A DNA stretch of 64,000 nucleotides from Luteibacter sp. (lineage in GTDB: Bacteria > Pseudomonadota > Gammaproteobacteria > Xanthomonadales > Rhodanobacteraceae), in contig NZ_WNDO01000012.1 of assembly GCF_009912395.1 (NCBI RefSeq), forward strand, positions 1-64,000, given 5' to 3'. Positions 6,481 to 16,380 of this stretch are shown piece after piece. Both the position numbers and the translations under genes were made by a program. A model generated the notes under the pieces. The model worked only from the letters and a program-made list of their open reading frames with translations, did not search any database and had not been told where the DNA came from. How positions within the stretch are numbered: the first letter of the stretch is position 1; each line of letters begins with the position of its first letter.

Positions 6481-7803
6481 ATGTCCCAGGCCGCCCAGAC
6501 CCAGAAGATTGGCTTCGTTTCACTTGGTTGCCCCAAGGCGCTAGTGGACTCCGAGCGCATCCTGACCCAGCTCAAGGTCGAGGGTTACGAAATCGTACCC
6601 AGCTACGACGCGGCCGATGCCGTGGTCGTGAACACCTGCGGCTTCATCGATTCCGCCGTGCAGGAGTCGCTCGACGCCATCGGCGAGGCGCTGCACGAGA
6701 ACGGCAAGGTGATCGTCACCGGTTGCCTGGGCAAGCGCTAGGAGCTGATTCGCGAGAGCTATCCCGACGTGCTGGCGATCACCGGTCCGCAGGACTATGC
6801 CTCGGTGATGAGCGCGGTGCACAAGGCGCTGCCGCCGGCGCGCAACAAGTTCCTCGACCTAGTGCCGGACACGGGCGTCAAGCTCACGCCGAAGCACTAC
6901 GCGTACCTGAAGATCTCCGAGGGCTGCAACCACCGTTGCAGCTTCTGCATCATCCCGTCCATGCGCGGCGACCTCGTCAGCCGTCCGGTCGACCAGGTGT
7001 TGATCGAGGCCGAGAAGCTGGTCAAGGGTGGTGTGAAAGAGCTGCTGGTGATCTCGCAGGACACCAGCGCCTACGGCGTGGATGTCCGTTACGCGGAGCG
7101 CGAATGGCGCGGCAAGCAGTACCGCACGCGCATGACTGAGCTTTGCGAAGGCCTGTCCGAGCTGGGCGTGTGGACGCGTTTGCACTACGTCTACCCGTAT
7201 CCGCATGTGGACGAGGTCATGCCGTTGATGGCGGAGGGCAAGATCCTCCCGTACCTCGATATCCCGTTCCAGCATGCCAGCCCGCGCATCCTCAAGCTGA
7301 TGAAGCGCCCGGGCAACGTCGACAAGACGCTGGAGCGTATCCAGAACTGGCGTCGTCACGTGCCGGACCTCACCATCCGCAGCACCTTCATCGTCGGCTT
7401 CCCCGGCGAAACCGACGCCGAGTTCAACGAGTTGCTCGACTTCCTGCGTGAGGCCGAGCTGGATCGCGTGGGTGCGTTTGCCTATTCGCCGGTGGACGGC
7501 GCCAAGGCCAACGAGCTGCCGGGTCAGGTCGACGAAGAGCTGAAGGAGGATCGCCTGGAGCAGTTCATGGCGGTGCAGGCCGAGATCTCGGCCGCCAAGC
7601 TCCAGCGTAAGGTCGGCAAGACCATCCGCGTGCTCGTGGACGAGATCGACGCCGACGGTGCCTGGGGTCGTTCCAGCGCCGATGCGCCGGAAATCGACGG
7701 TGCCGTGCGCATCGACGATGGCCAGCTGCTCAAGGCGGGCCAGTTCGTCGATGTGGTGGTTGAGGAAGCCGACGCCCACGACCTTTACGGTCGCCTGGCC
7801 TGA
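6481..7803 (+). pseudogene. rimO: rimO, ribosomal protein S12 methylthiotransferase, interrupted by in-frame TAG
   Basis: RimO adds a methylthio group to an Asp of ribosomal protein S12, using radical SAM and two Fe-S clusters. The frame holds all parts in order. The N-terminal MTTase domain has its three Cys ([31 protein letters not shown]). The radical SAM motif is GCNHRCSFC, and a TRAM domain closes the protein. Codon 87, just after CLGKR, is TAG (6739-6741), and the protein resumes as [10 protein letters not shown] without any frame change. Gln (CAG) or another residue is expected there. Total length, 440 codons, is normal. A restart at GTG 6769 would lack the MTTase domain. This is either a real nonsense mutation (rimO is dispensable in E. 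coli), a sequencing error, or readthrough. Confidence 0.9.
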
Positions 7804-7806
7804 TCC

Positions 7807-8610
7807 ATGCGTTACGTGGCGCCGACGCGGGAGGCGCTGGATCGCAGCGTGCTGGCGTCGCCGCTGCTGGCGCACTGGGATGAGTTCGCCACCTTCGTCG
7901 AAGGTGGCGAATGGCCCGATATCGAGACGCTGAATGCTCTATGGCCGCCTGGTGGCGGCATGCGCTTTATTGCTCAGGACGCCGATCTGCTGGCTGATGG
8001 CCAGCATTACGAAGAGCGCATCGCTCGCCAGGGCGCCATCGCGACGCGACCCGCTAACTGGCACGATCTGTTCAATGCCTTCGTCTGGCTTCGCTACGGC
8101 GCGATCAAGCGCGCCCTGAATGCACGGCAGGTGGCAGAGATCGCCCTTATGGGGCCGCGCGAGCGCTCGCGTCCGCAGTGTGCGCTGACCCATTTCGACG
8201 AGGCGGGCATGATCGTCAGCCTGCGCGATCCGGCGATGCTCCAGGCGTGGGATCGCCACGATTGGCACGGTCTGTTTCGCACGCATCGCGATGCCTGGTT
8301 GTCGGGTGAGGCGAGCGTCGAGGTGTTCGGGCATGCGTTGCTTGAACACGCGCTTACGCCTGACAAGCTGCTGGTGGGCAAGGCCCTGGTGGTGATGGGT
8401 GGCGACGCCGTGCGGGTTTGCGCGGACGCTATCGCCTCCGGCGCGGTACTCAACGATCCGCAGGAGTTACGACCGTTGCCGGTGTCCGGTGTGCCGGGGT
8501 GGCATCCGGATACGGATGAGGATGCGTTCTATGCGACGGCGCCGTGTTTTCAGCCGGTGAGGGAAGGGCGGGTGTATCCGTTGCCTTTGGTTTCCGTGGC
8601 GTCGCAGTGA
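7807..8610 (+). CDS. DUF3025 family protein, 267 aa
   Basis: The gene starts 3 bases after the rimO stop, so it is in the same operon. DUF3025 features are present: FNAFVWLRYGAIKRALNARQ near residues 87-106, the THFDEAGMIV strand, ALLEHALTPDKLLVGKALVV and a C-terminal GVPGWHP block. The protein is soluble, with no signal peptide. The family is widespread in gamma- and betaproteobacteria and has no assigned function that I know. The gene ends before a convergent terminator shared with typA. Confidence 0.8.
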   Translation: MRYVAPTREALDRSVLASPLLAHWDEFATFVEGGEWPDIETLNALWPPGGGMRFIAQDADLLADGQHYEERIARQGAIATRPANWHDLFNAFVWLRYGAIKRALNARQVAEIALMGPRERSRPQCALTHFDEAGMIVSLRDPAMLQAWDRHDWHGLFRTHRDAWLSGEASVEVFGHALLEHALTPDKLLVGKALVVMGGDAVRVCADAIASGAVLNDPQELRPLPVSGVPGWHPDTDEDAFYATAPCFQPVREGRVYPLPLVSVASQ

Positions 8611-8614
8611 AGCT

Positions 8615-8715
8615 CGTCGCACCGGCGCAGGTCGGTGCCCACGGCGAGGTGTTGAAGGATAGGGTGGCGATAACCGATTGCCGCGCTGTAGGCACCGGCC
8701 TGCGCCGGTGCGACG
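8615..8715. repeat. spaced inverted repeat of REP type (distinct family)
   Basis: The arm at 8615-8639 and the arm at 8691-8715 are reverse complements with 24 of 25 positions matching, built from CACCGGCGCAGG. A 51-base spacer lies between them. Repeats of this GCACCGG-TGCGCCGG kind are common between genes in pseudomonads and xanthomonads. Function unknown. Confidence 0.65.
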
Positions 8716-8745
8716 GGGTGGTGATAGCGACCATGTCCTGTCCAT

Positions 8746-8777
8746 AAAAAACGCCGCTCTTTCGAGCGGCGTTTTTC
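8746..8777. terminator. bidirectional terminator between DUF3025 gene and typA
   Basis: AAAAACGCCGCTC / GAGCGGCGTTTTT stem (13 bp) with loop TTTC. It serves both convergent genes. Confidence 0.9.
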
Positions 8778-8796
8778 ATTGCATCGACAGCAGGGA

Positions 8797-10647
8797 TTAA
8801 CCCTGGCCGCGCGAGGCCTTCTTGCGGTCGGCTTCCGTCAGGTGCTTCTTGCGCATGCGGATTTCCTTCGGCGTGACTTCGACCAGCTCGTCGTCGTCGA
8901 TGAAGTCCAGTGCCTGCTCCAGCGTGAACTTGGTGGCCGGGGTCAGCTGGATCGCGTCGTCCTTGCCCGAGGCGCGCATGTTGGTCAGCGGCTTCGGCTT
9001 GATGGCGTTGACCGTGAGGTCGTTGTCCTTCGCGTGGATGCCGATGAGCTGGCCTTCGTACACGGAGTCACCTTCGGCGGCGAACAGCTTGCCGCGTTCC
9101 TGGAGGGGTCCGAGCGAGTAGGCCGGGGTGTTGCCCGGGGCGTTGGCGATCATGACGCCGTTCTGGCGCTTGGCGATCGGGGCAGGGGTGTACGGACCGT
9201 AGTGCTTGAACACGTGGAACAGCAGGCCCGAGCCCTGGGTGAGGGTCTTGAACTGGTTCTGGAAGCCGATCAGGCCGCGAGCCGGGATTTCGTACTCGAG
9301 ACGCACGCGACCCTGGCCGTCGGAGACCATGTTCTTCAGGTCGCCCTTACGGATACCGAGGCGCTCCATCACGCCGCCCTGGTGGACTTCTTCGATGTCG
9401 ATCACGAGTTCTTCGATCGGCTCCATCTTCTGGCCGTCGATTTCCTTGAGGATGACTTCCGGACGCGACACGGCCAGCTCGTAGCCTTCGCGGCGCATGT
9501 TTTCGATCAGCACCGAAAGGTGCAGTTCGCCGCGGCCCGAGACCAGGAACTTGTCAGCGTCGGAGCCGTCTTCGACGCGAAGGGCGACGTTGTGCACCTT
9601 TTCGCGGTCGAGGCGCTCACGCAGCTGGCGGCTGGTCAGGAACTTGCCGCCCGAGAGGTCCTTGTTGCCGACGAACGGCGAGTTGTTGACCTGGAAGGTC
9701 ATGCTGATCATCGGCTCGTCGACGCTCAGCGCCGGCAGCGCTTCCGGCGTGTCGAGCGCGGTGACCGTGTCGGAAATGGTCAGGTCGGGGATGCCCGAGA
9801 TGGCGACGATGTCGCCGGCTTCCGCCGTGTCCTGCTCGATGCGCTCGAGGCCGAGGAAGCCCAGCACCTGGACGATCTTGCCCTGGCGCTTCTTGCCTTC
9901 GCGATCGATCACGGCGACCGGCATGCCCTTCTTCAGGGTGCCGCGCTGGATGCGGCCGATGCCGATGACGCCGACGAAGTTGTTGTAGTCGAGCTGGCTG
10001 ATGCGCATCTGGAAGGCGCCTTCCGGATCGACGTCCGGCTTGGGCGCGTGCTGCATGATGGCTTCGTACAGCGGGGTCATGTCGCCTTCGCGGACGTTCT
10101 CGTCGAGCGAAGCGTAACCATTCAGCGCCGAGGCGTAGACGATCGGGAAATCCATCTGCTCATCGGTGGCGCCGAGCTTGGCGAAGAGGTCCCACACCTG
10201 CTCGACGACCCACTCCGGACGCGCGCCCGGGCGATCGACCTTGTTGACGACCACGACCGGCTTGAAGCCCATCGCGAAGGCCTTCTGGGTGACGAAGCGC
10301 GTCTGCGGCATCGGGCCGTCCATCGCGTCGACCAGGATCAGCACGGTGTCGACCATCGACAGCACGCGCTCGACTTCGCCACCGAAGTCGGCGTGTCCCG
10401 GGGTGTCGACGATGTTGATGCGGTTCTTGACGCCCTTCTTCTTGTCTTCCCAGGTGATCGCCGTGTTCTTGGCGAGGATCGTGATGCCACGCTCCTTTTC
10501 CTGGTCGTTCGAATCCATGACGCGCTCGGCGAGCACGGTACGCTCGTTCAGCGTGCCCGACTGCTTCAGAAGCTGGTCGACGAGGGTGGTCTTGCCATGG
10601 TCGACGTGAGCGACGATGGCGATGTTTCGCAGGAATTCGATCGACAT
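8797..10647 (-). CDS. typA: translational GTPase TypA/BipA, 616 aa
   Basis: An EF-G-like ribosome-binding GTPase needed for 50S assembly and growth under stress. The G domain is N-terminal: [10 protein letters not shown] near residues 13-22 (P-loop), [12 protein letters not shown] near 77-88, and [10 protein letters not shown] for G4. Beta-barrel domain 2, the EF-G-like domains III and V, and the TypA-specific C-terminal domain follow. Length and order match the family closely. The start [19 protein letters not shown] is the standard one. A perfect -10 TATAAT lies about 55 bases upstream at 10706-10701. It is a monocistronic gene ending at the shared terminator. Confidence 0.97.
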   Translation of the reverse strand: MSIEFLRNIAIVAHVDHGKTTLVDQLLKQSGTLNERTVLAERVMDSNDQEKERGITILAKNTAITWEDKKKGVKNRINIVDTPGHADFGGEVERVLSMVDTVLILVDAMDGPMPQTRFVTQKAFAMGFKPVVVVNKVDRPGARPEWVVEQVWDLFAKLGATDEQMDFPIVYASALNGYASLDENVREGDMTPLYEAIMQHAPKPDVDPEGAFQMRISQLDYNNFVGVIGIGRIQRGTLKKGMPVAVIDREGKKRQGKIVQVLGFLGLERIEQDTAEAGDIVAISGIPDLTISDTVTALDTPEALPALSVDEPMISMTFQVNNSPFVGNKDLSGGKFLTSRQLRERLDREKVHNVALRVEDGSDADKFLVSGRGELHLSVLIENMRREGYELAVSRPEVILKEIDGQKMEPIEELVIDIEEVHQGGVMERLGIRKGDLKNMVSDGQGRVRLEYEIPARGLIGFQNQFKTLTQGSGLLFHVFKHYGPYTPAPIAKRQNGVMIANAPGNTPAYSLGPLQERGKLFAAEGDSVYEGQLIGIHAKDNDLTVNAIKPKPLTNMRASGKDDAIQLTPATKFTLEQALDFIDDDELVEVTPKEIRMRKKHLTEADRKKASRGQG

Positions 10648-10700
10648 GCGGTATGCGCCGGCTTGATGCCGGATCGCCTCTTTGGTTTGGGAAGCCGCCG

Positions 10701-10706
10701 ATTATA
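10701..10706 (-). promoter_or_regulatory. typA: -10 element of typA promoter
   Basis: TATAAT on the minus strand, 54 bases before the typA start codon. The -35 at 17 bases (ATGCGA) is weak. Confidence 0.5.
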
Positions 10707-10772
10707 AAGGATTTTGACGACTTTCGCATGACGCCGGGCGGGCCTGTTCATCCGGCCCGCCCGGCGCGCCGT

Positions 10773-12962
10773 TCAGGGTTCGATCGCCGGGCCGCGGCAA
10801 AGGGCCGGCAGATACTGCTTTTCGATACCTTCGGCCTCGCAATCCCAGTCCACGCGGTCCTTTTCCACGCGGGGCGTGAGGATGAGCTGGCCGGAGTCGA
10901 GCTTGGCATTGGTCTTGTGCGGCGGCGTGGCGTCGAGGGTGATCTCGATCGCGCCGCCCTGGCCAATGGCGACCGATCCGGCGTAGTCGTTGCCTAGGGT
11001 GTCGGGCTTGCCCAGGCCGGCGGCGGCGTTGTTTGCTGGGAAGCGGCCCGTTGCCAGGCGCTTGCTCGCCACGGCGGCCTTCACGGGAGCGGCGGCCTCC
11101 AGTGCGGACGCCACCTGGGCGCGGATGATGTAGTTCTGGTACTGGGGTATCGCGATGGCGGCGAGGATGGCGGCGGTGCCCACCATGCTGCCGCTGCCGC
11201 TCTGGCCCAGCAGTTCGAACGGGGTTTCCTGGTAAGTGAACGACAGGGCCAGGGTGTCCTGGTCGGTCTCGATCGCGGCGCCGAGGACGCCCTTGTCGGG
11301 CAGGCCCAGCGTGTGGGCCGACGGCAGCGTGGCGATGTCGGCATCCGAGCCGGAGGCGGCCGCCAGGACCTGCAAGATCTGGATATACGTGTAGTAGGCG
11401 TCGCGCTGGGCGCCATGGGACGTGGCGGTGAAGCCGATCAGCGTGCGGTCGCCCGGGTAGTGGCGATGGCTCAGCCAGTCCGCCAACGAGGTGTCCGGCT
11501 TGGCGGCGACGCGATCGGAAAGCGCCTGCGGCACCTTGGCCATGACGATCCAGTCGCCGTCCTCGATCCACCAGGACTTGCCGCCCATGCGACCGATCAG
11601 GTCGGCGAGGGGCTTCATCGACGGCTCGTCCTTGGGCAGGAACTCCGTGCCTTGCGGCGGGCTGGAGACCCAATGCACCTCAGCGCCATCGACCTGCGTC
11701 GTACCGGTCTTCCAGCCGCGCGAGGCTAGGGAGGTCAGGTGGTCGCGCCAGACCTTCATGTCGCGCGTCCGCAGGGCGTAGTAGGTACCGGCGTCGTCGG
11801 CGAACACCACCAGCTCGGGGCCGAACCAGCGCGGGTAGTCCGCAAAGGAGGCATCGAAGCGCTGCTTCAGCTTGTTGTCGAGTTCACGGTACTTGGCGGC
11901 GGCGTCCGGTCCGAAGTCGAGGTTGAGGTTGTCTTCGAAGTGCTTGAACGCATCCGGGCCGGGCAGGGCGAAGGTAAGGGCCCAGCGCGGTTCGCCGGCC
12001 GTCTTGATCGTGGGCGCGAACGAGGTGGGAGCGAGGTATTGCAGGATGCGCGCCTGGGGTGCATGGGTGATGAAGCGGAATTGGCCCTGGCCGTCCACCG
12101 TGCCGGCGCCGAAGGCAATGGCGTCTGCCTTGGTCGCGAAGTCGGCAGGCAGGCGGCCGAGCGGATTGTCGCCGGCCTGGGCGGCGGCGACACCGCCGAT
12201 GCCGCGCACCGTCAGCCAGCCGAACAGGCCCTGGCCCGAGGTGTGGATACGTGATTCCAGGGTCTTCAGCGAGGCAGGCGCCGAGTCGGCGGTGGCCTTG
12301 TCGATGTCGGCGATCAGGGCGTCCAGCTTCGCGGCGTCGCTGGGGTCCTTCACGGCCTGCGTGGCCCACAGGCGATGGATCGCCACGTCGTAGCGCACCA
12401 CGCCGCCGCTAGTGAGCGTGCCATTGCCCTTGGCGTCCAGCGGGCCGGTGAGGATCGGCGACGTGGTCGAGAGCGAGGCCAGTCGGGCGTTGAAGGCATC
12501 GACCGACGGGTATCCGAGCACAGCGGTCACGACGATGCGCGACGTTGGTGACGGTATGCCGAGCGGGTCGATCAGGGCCACTTCGACCGGCGAGCGCAGG
12601 TCATCAAGTAGCAGCGACAGCACCGAGGCGATTTTCAGGTCGGCAAGGGCCTTGTCCTTCGCGATGCTCTCGCGAAGCGTCGCGACGACATCGAGATGGG
12701 CCTTGGCCGACAGGGCAGCATCGAGCGGGCGCCCGTTCGGCGTGCCGCCGATCATGGTCCAGGGCGAAGGAATGCGGACGTAGGAGACCGTTTGTGCGGG
12801 CAGGTGCTGGCGCAGCCAGGCGGGAGAAGAGATCGCGGCCTGGGCGGCGGCGATGGCCTTCGGGTCCGCGGTGGGTGTCTCGTCGCCACCCTTGTGACAG
12901 GCGGCCAGGCCGAGAGCCGCGACGATCGCGGCGGACAGCAGGACGGTACGGCGTGCAGTCAT
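10773..12962 (-). CDS. large lipoprotein with C-terminal pilin-like domain, 729 aa
   Basis: The start at ATG 12962 gives a lipoprotein signal peptide: MTARRTVLLSAAIVAALGLA with Cys in the lipobox LAAC. A long middle region (about residues 30-580) with YVRIPSPW, VEVALIDPLGIPSP and WIEDGDWIVMAKVPQ has no family I recognise. From about residue 590 the sequence reads TAAILAAIAIPQYQNYIIRA and then VASALEAAAPVKAAV, and it closes with WDCEAEGIEKQYLPALC. This is the alpha-helix and disulfide-loop ending of type IV major pilins, but without the prepilin peptidase site or the FTLIE start. It is likely outer-membrane or periplasmic. An upstream start (MTSRGYRAM) 24 bases earlier is possible. Confidence 0.75.
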   Translation of the reverse strand: MTARRTVLLSAAIVAALGLAACHKGGDETPTADPKAIAAAQAAISSPAWLRQHLPAQTVSYVRIPSPWTMIGGTPNGRPLDAALSAKAHLDVVATLRESIAKDKALADLKIASVLSLLLDDLRSPVEVALIDPLGIPSPTSRIVVTAVLGYPSVDAFNARLASLSTTSPILTGPLDAKGNGTLTSGGVVRYDVAIHRLWATQAVKDPSDAAKLDALIADIDKATADSAPASLKTLESRIHTSGQGLFGWLTVRGIGGVAAAQAGDNPLGRLPADFATKADAIAFGAGTVDGQGQFRFITHAPQARILQYLAPTSFAPTIKTAGEPRWALTFALPGPDAFKHFEDNLNLDFGPDAAAKYRELDNKLKQRFDASFADYPRWFGPELVVFADDAGTYYALRTRDMKVWRDHLTSLASRGWKTGTTQVDGAEVHWVSSPPQGTEFLPKDEPSMKPLADLIGRMGGKSWWIEDGDWIVMAKVPQALSDRVAAKPDTSLADWLSHRHYPGDRTLIGFTATSHGAQRDAYYTYIQILQVLAAASGSDADIATLPSAHTLGLPDKGVLGAAIETDQDTLALSFTYQETPFELLGQSGSGSMVGTAAILAAIAIPQYQNYIIRAQVASALEAAAPVKAAVASKRLATGRFPANNAAAGLGKPDTLGNDYAGSVAIGQGGAIEITLDATPPHKTNAKLDSGQLILTPRVEKDRVDWDCEAEGIEKQYLPALCRGPAIEP

Positions 12963-13075
12963 TGCTCTGTATCCCCTTGAAGTCATCCGGCTCCTGCCGG
13001 GAGCGGGAGGATAGCAGCGCGTGGCGGGGGCGTAAGTTACCCTTGTCTCATCGACGGCTACAGGGAACCTGCCGA

Positions 13076-13918
13076 ATGATCGAGAGGGTGAAGCGTTCCG
13101 TGGGCTGGCCGCTGGCGATCGCCGTGGTCGTCCTGGCCTTGGCCAGCGTCGTGTCTGCATGGGCCGTCCGTCAGCCGATGCTCGTGCCGTCGCGCCACGC
13201 CATGGAAGGTGCCTATCTCCGTCCCCGGGATCATTTCACGACGGTGTTCTGGCGATTGGGTGGCCGTGTCGACCGCGATCCGGCGGCCTTGCATGCGCTG
13301 CGGCACGCCGCCTTGGCCTGTAGTGGGCGAGTGTCCTCGAACTGGTCAAGATACCGGAACCTGTCCACCAGTGAAAAGGTGTTCCATCGATGGCAGCTGC
13401 AATATTGCCGAGGCCGCTCGCAGGCCGGCTGGGCGACGGCCTACGCCACCGGGGAATGGATAGACCTGAAGCAGCGTCATCCCAACTGGAACATCCAGAA
13501 GGGCGAGAAGACGTTTCCGCCCGATTTTTTCGGAAGCGTCGTCCGCGATGCACCGCCTCCCGATATCCGCCTGGTGCAAATAGTGCTGGCCGAGCACGAA
13601 GGGCATGACGTGCCATGGCCTTTCGGCATCGATGTGGTCGCGCATTCGCTGCGCGCCGCCGGGCTGCCGCATTACCAGCGCATGGCGCTGCGCCTTCTGG
13701 AATGCGACATCGTGGGTGGTTGTGGGCCGCGTGGCGTGATGACGTTCGAGCTGTGTCGTGAAGCGAACGACTGCGCGGCCGACCTGTCGACGGCCGATCT
13801 GGTGAGGAAGCGTCATTCGCCGGAGGAGGTCGCGATCATCGAGACGCTTCATCGTCGCCTGCTCGAGCAGCGTCGAGCCTATGCGTCGTCGCACTACGCG
13901 CGCCCCGATCCGTATTGA
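13076..13918 (+). CDS. membrane-anchored hypothetical protein, 280 aa
   Basis: One N-terminal membrane helix (WPLAIAVVVLALASVVSAWAV, about residues 10-30) anchors a soluble, probably periplasmic region. That region is rich in Arg, His and Trp (HRWQLQYCRGRSQAGWATAY; FELCREANDCAADLS) and contains several Cys. I do not recognise a family. The frame stays open far upstream, but that part is a shadow of the convergent lipoprotein gene; ATG 13076 follows a GGGAAC-rich stretch and is the first sensible start. The next gene begins 36 bases later, so the two may be cotranscribed. Confidence 0.65.
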   Translation: MIERVKRSVGWPLAIAVVVLALASVVSAWAVRQPMLVPSRHAMEGAYLRPRDHFTTVFWRLGGRVDRDPAALHALRHAALACSGRVSSNWSRYRNLSTSEKVFHRWQLQYCRGRSQAGWATAYATGEWIDLKQRHPNWNIQKGEKTFPPDFFGSVVRDAPPPDIRLVQIVLAEHEGHDVPWPFGIDVVAHSLRAAGLPHYQRMALRLLECDIVGGCGPRGVMTFELCREANDCAADLSTADLVRKRHSPEEVAIIETLHRRLLEQRRAYASSHYARPDPY

Positions 13919-13954
13919 CCTAGGATGGCCGCCATCTTCAAGGGACGGCCACCA

Positions 13955-15697
13955 ATGCCCGATATCGACACCTACGGCGACGTGCGCGCTACCACGCACC
14001 GCAATGGCGACGATCTGCTCAGCGCCGGCCTGGGCTTGCGTGGACTGGCAGGGGTGCTCGCATCGTTCGCGGACGCCGTGTCGCCGACGCCGGCGGAATT
14101 GCGTCGACGCGCGATCCAGTCGAGTTGGAAAGGCATCGCCGATCTCGGGCGCAAAGGCGGCTTCGGCAGCGTGTATGGCGCGGTGCCGGACGTGCCCGGC
14201 CGCGAGTACACGACATTCGCCCAACTGACGGGTGCCATGGCGCCGCACCGGGTGCTGGTCCAGGTACCCGACGGATTCGATCGCAAGCGTCGCTGCCTCG
14301 TGGTCACCGCGTCGTCCGGCTCGCGGGGCATCTATGGCGCCATCGCGCTGGCCGGTGGCTGGGGCCTGCCTCGCGGTTGCGCGGTGGCCTATACCGACAA
14401 GGGTGGTGGCGCCGGCTACTTCGATACGACGGACGACACGGGTGTGGCGTTGGATGGCACGCGTCGACGCATCGGCGAGACACGTCTGGAATTCGAGCCG
14501 GCGAGCCCCGCCCGGGACGCCGGCATCGCGGTGAAGCATGCCCATTCGGGAGACCACCCCGAAGCCGACTGGGGGCGGCATGTGCTCCAGGCTGCCCACT
14601 TCGGGCTGGCGATGTTGGACCGGGCCTTCCCGGACGAGGCGCCGTTCACGCCCGGCAACACCACGATCATCGCGACGGGCATCTCCAATGGCGGTGGCGC
14701 CGTGCTGCGGGCCGCGGGGGAGGACGTCGACGGCCTGCTCGACGCGGTGGTCGCCCTGGAGCCGAATATCCATGTCGAGGGGCAGGGCAGGCCGTTCTTC
14801 GACTACGGCACGGAGGCGGGGCTGTGGTTGCCCGCCGCCATGGCGTCCTCGCGCTTCGATGCTCTTCCCTTCGCCAGGGTGGGGATCACCCAGCCTCCGG
14901 CCTGGGGGCTCCGGGCCACGTCGCTGCGCGCGCACGGCCGCCTCGCTGCCATGTTGCCCGCGCGATGGGCGGACGAGGCGTTGGAACGTCTGGTCGAGCG
15001 AGGCTGGCGGGAGGAGGCCTTCGCGGCCGCCGCCTGTTCTACCGCGCTTGACCTCTGGCGCGTCATCGCCGCGCCTTATGCCTCGGCCTATCTCCGGCGG
15101 CCGGTGGGCGAGATGCCCCTAGGCTTTTTATACAAGGCGCCTCGGGGGCTGCCGGGTGAGTCCGCGATCCGCGCTGCCTGGTGGTCCGATGGCGCGGGCT
15201 TGCCGCCGGGTCCGGGCATTGTGCTGGAGGGCGGCACGGATCTCTCGATGGACCCGCTCCTGCCCGGGCAGATGGCGCTCGAAGGCCTGTGGGCCGGGCA
15301 GGGCGACGATGCCGCCATGCTGCGCCAGGCGGTGGAGATGACGGCGGCGGCCCTGCCGCGTGGAGGCTTGCCCGTGATCGTCGTGCATGGCGCGGCCGAT
15401 GGCCTGATTCCCGCCACCTTCGCCTCCGATCCTTATGTGCGCTGGCTGCGGGCCGAGGGCCGGGCGCCGGTGTACTGGCGGGTGCCGCACGCCCAGCATT
15501 TCGACGCCTTCCTTTCGTTCCCTGAATTCGGCGATCTCTTCGTGCCCTTGCTGCCCTATGGTTACGCGGCGCTCGACCGGGCCTTGGCGCATGTCGCCCA
15601 GGGCAGGGCGCTGCCGGAGGACGCGGCGGTGCGCGATGCCCGGCCTCGCGGCCGCGGGATGCTGACCGCCGATGCCCTGGGCTTATCGCTTTCCTGA
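13955..15697 (+). CDS. D-3-hydroxybutyrate oligomer hydrolase family protein, 580 aa
   Basis: This family cleaves short 3-hydroxybutyrate oligomers released from polyhydroxybutyrate. Visible features are LVVTASSGSRGIYGAIALAG near residue 100, YTDKGGGAGYFDT, the lipase box GISNGGGAVLRAAG (Ser nucleophile) and a late HAQHFDAF carrying the probable catalytic His. Length fits the family. I chose ATG 13955 (MPDIDTYGD) with AGGGACGG 7-10 bases upstream over ATG 13925, which has no clear ribosome site. No signal peptide is evident, so it is probably intracellular. No PHB synthase or depolymerase is in this window, so the link to PHB use is inference from the family. Confidence 0.8.
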   Translation: MPDIDTYGDVRATTHRNGDDLLSAGLGLRGLAGVLASFADAVSPTPAELRRRAIQSSWKGIADLGRKGGFGSVYGAVPDVPGREYTTFAQLTGAMAPHRVLVQVPDGFDRKRRCLVVTASSGSRGIYGAIALAGGWGLPRGCAVAYTDKGGGAGYFDTTDDTGVALDGTRRRIGETRLEFEPASPARDAGIAVKHAHSGDHPEADWGRHVLQAAHFGLAMLDRAFPDEAPFTPGNTTIIATGISNGGGAVLRAAGEDVDGLLDAVVALEPNIHVEGQGRPFFDYGTEAGLWLPAAMASSRFDALPFARVGITQPPAWGLRATSLRAHGRLAAMLPARWADEALERLVERGWREEAFAAAACSTALDLWRVIAAPYASAYLRRPVGEMPLGFLYKAPRGLPGESAIRAAWWSDGAGLPPGPGIVLEGGTDLSMDPLLPGQMALEGLWAGQGDDAAMLRQAVEMTAAALPRGGLPVIVVHGAADGLIPATFASDPYVRWLRAEGRAPVYWRVPHAQHFDAFLSFPEFGDLFVPLLPYGYAALDRALAHVAQGRALPEDAAVRDARPRGRGMLTADALGLSLS

Positions 15698-15823
15698 CCC
15701 CTTCCTCACACTCGGTCGCTTGAAGTCTTGGGTTCGGGGCGCCATCTTCGGTAGCCTTTACGGCCCCTCCGGTCCGTTCGCGAGAGCGATCGGGTCGATT
15801 TTCAACGAGTTACAGGAATCGAG

Positions 15824-16330
15824 ATGACCATCAACGTCACCATGAAGACCAACAAGGGCGATATCCACCTGCGCCTGCACGACGAGAAGACCCCGGTGAC
15901 GGTGGCCAGCTTCGTCAACCTGGCCAAGCGTGGCTATTACGACGGCCTCTCGTTCCACCGCGTCATCGCCGACTTCATGGTTCAGGGCGGCTGCCCCGAG
16001 GGTTCGGGTCGTGGCGGCCCGGGCTACCGTTTCGGCGACGAGTTCGACGCCAGCCTCAAGCACGACAAGCCGGGCGTCCTGTCCATGGCCAACGCCGGCC
16101 CGGGCACCAACGGCTCGCAGTTCTTCATCACCCACGGTCCGACCCCGTGGCTGGACGGCAAGCACAGCGTCTTCGGCGAGATCGTGGGCGCGGAAGACCA
16201 GAAGGTGGTCGACGCCATCCGCCAGGACGACAAGATCGAAGAGCTCATCGTCGAGGGTGATGTGGACGCGCTGCTGGCGAAGCAGGCGGACAACGTGGCC
16301 AAGTGGAACGAAGTGCTCGACGCCCGCTGA
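15824..16330 (+). CDS. cytosolic cyclophilin-type peptidyl-prolyl isomerase, 168 aa
   Basis: Catalyses cis-trans isomerisation of proline peptide bonds. The single cyclophilin domain contains [13 protein letters not shown] (catalytic Arg), [20 protein letters not shown] and [12 protein letters not shown]. The length and the absence of a signal peptide match cytosolic PpiB-type enzymes. ATG 15824 follows AGGAATCGAG. It is followed at once by its own terminator, so it is monocistronic. Confidence 0.95.
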   Translation: MTINVTMKTNKGDIHLRLHDEKTPVTVASFVNLAKRGYYDGLSFHRVIADFMVQGGCPEGSGRGGPGYRFGDEFDASLKHDKPGVLSMANAGPGTNGSQFFITHGPTPWLDGKHSVFGEIVGAEDQKVVDAIRQDDKIEELIVEGDVDALLAKQADNVAKWNEVLDAR

Positions 16331-16348
16331 GCAAGACGTACCCTGCTT

Positions 16349-16380
16349 CAGAAACGCCGCCTCAGGGCGGCGTTTCTGTT
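16349..16380 (+). terminator. intrinsic terminator of the cyclophilin gene
   Basis: CAGAAACGCCGCC / GGCGGCGTTTCTG, 13-bp perfect stem, loop TCAG, then TTTCTGT. Confidence 0.85.

Noticed and set aside
6739-6741. Pyrrolysine at the rimO TAG
   Set aside because: Pyrrolysine is restricted to methylamine enzymes and hosts with pyl genes; nothing here suggests it.
8779-10707. 642-codon plus-strand reading frame opposite typA
   Set aside because: It is the antisense of a clear, full-length TypA; the protein is a low-complexity mix of Val, Asp, Leu and His typical of GC-rich shadow frames.
12545-13075. Upstream extension of the 280-aa membrane protein
   Set aside because: It is antisense to the lipoprotein gene and Arg/Ser-rich; the membrane helix follows ATG 13076.
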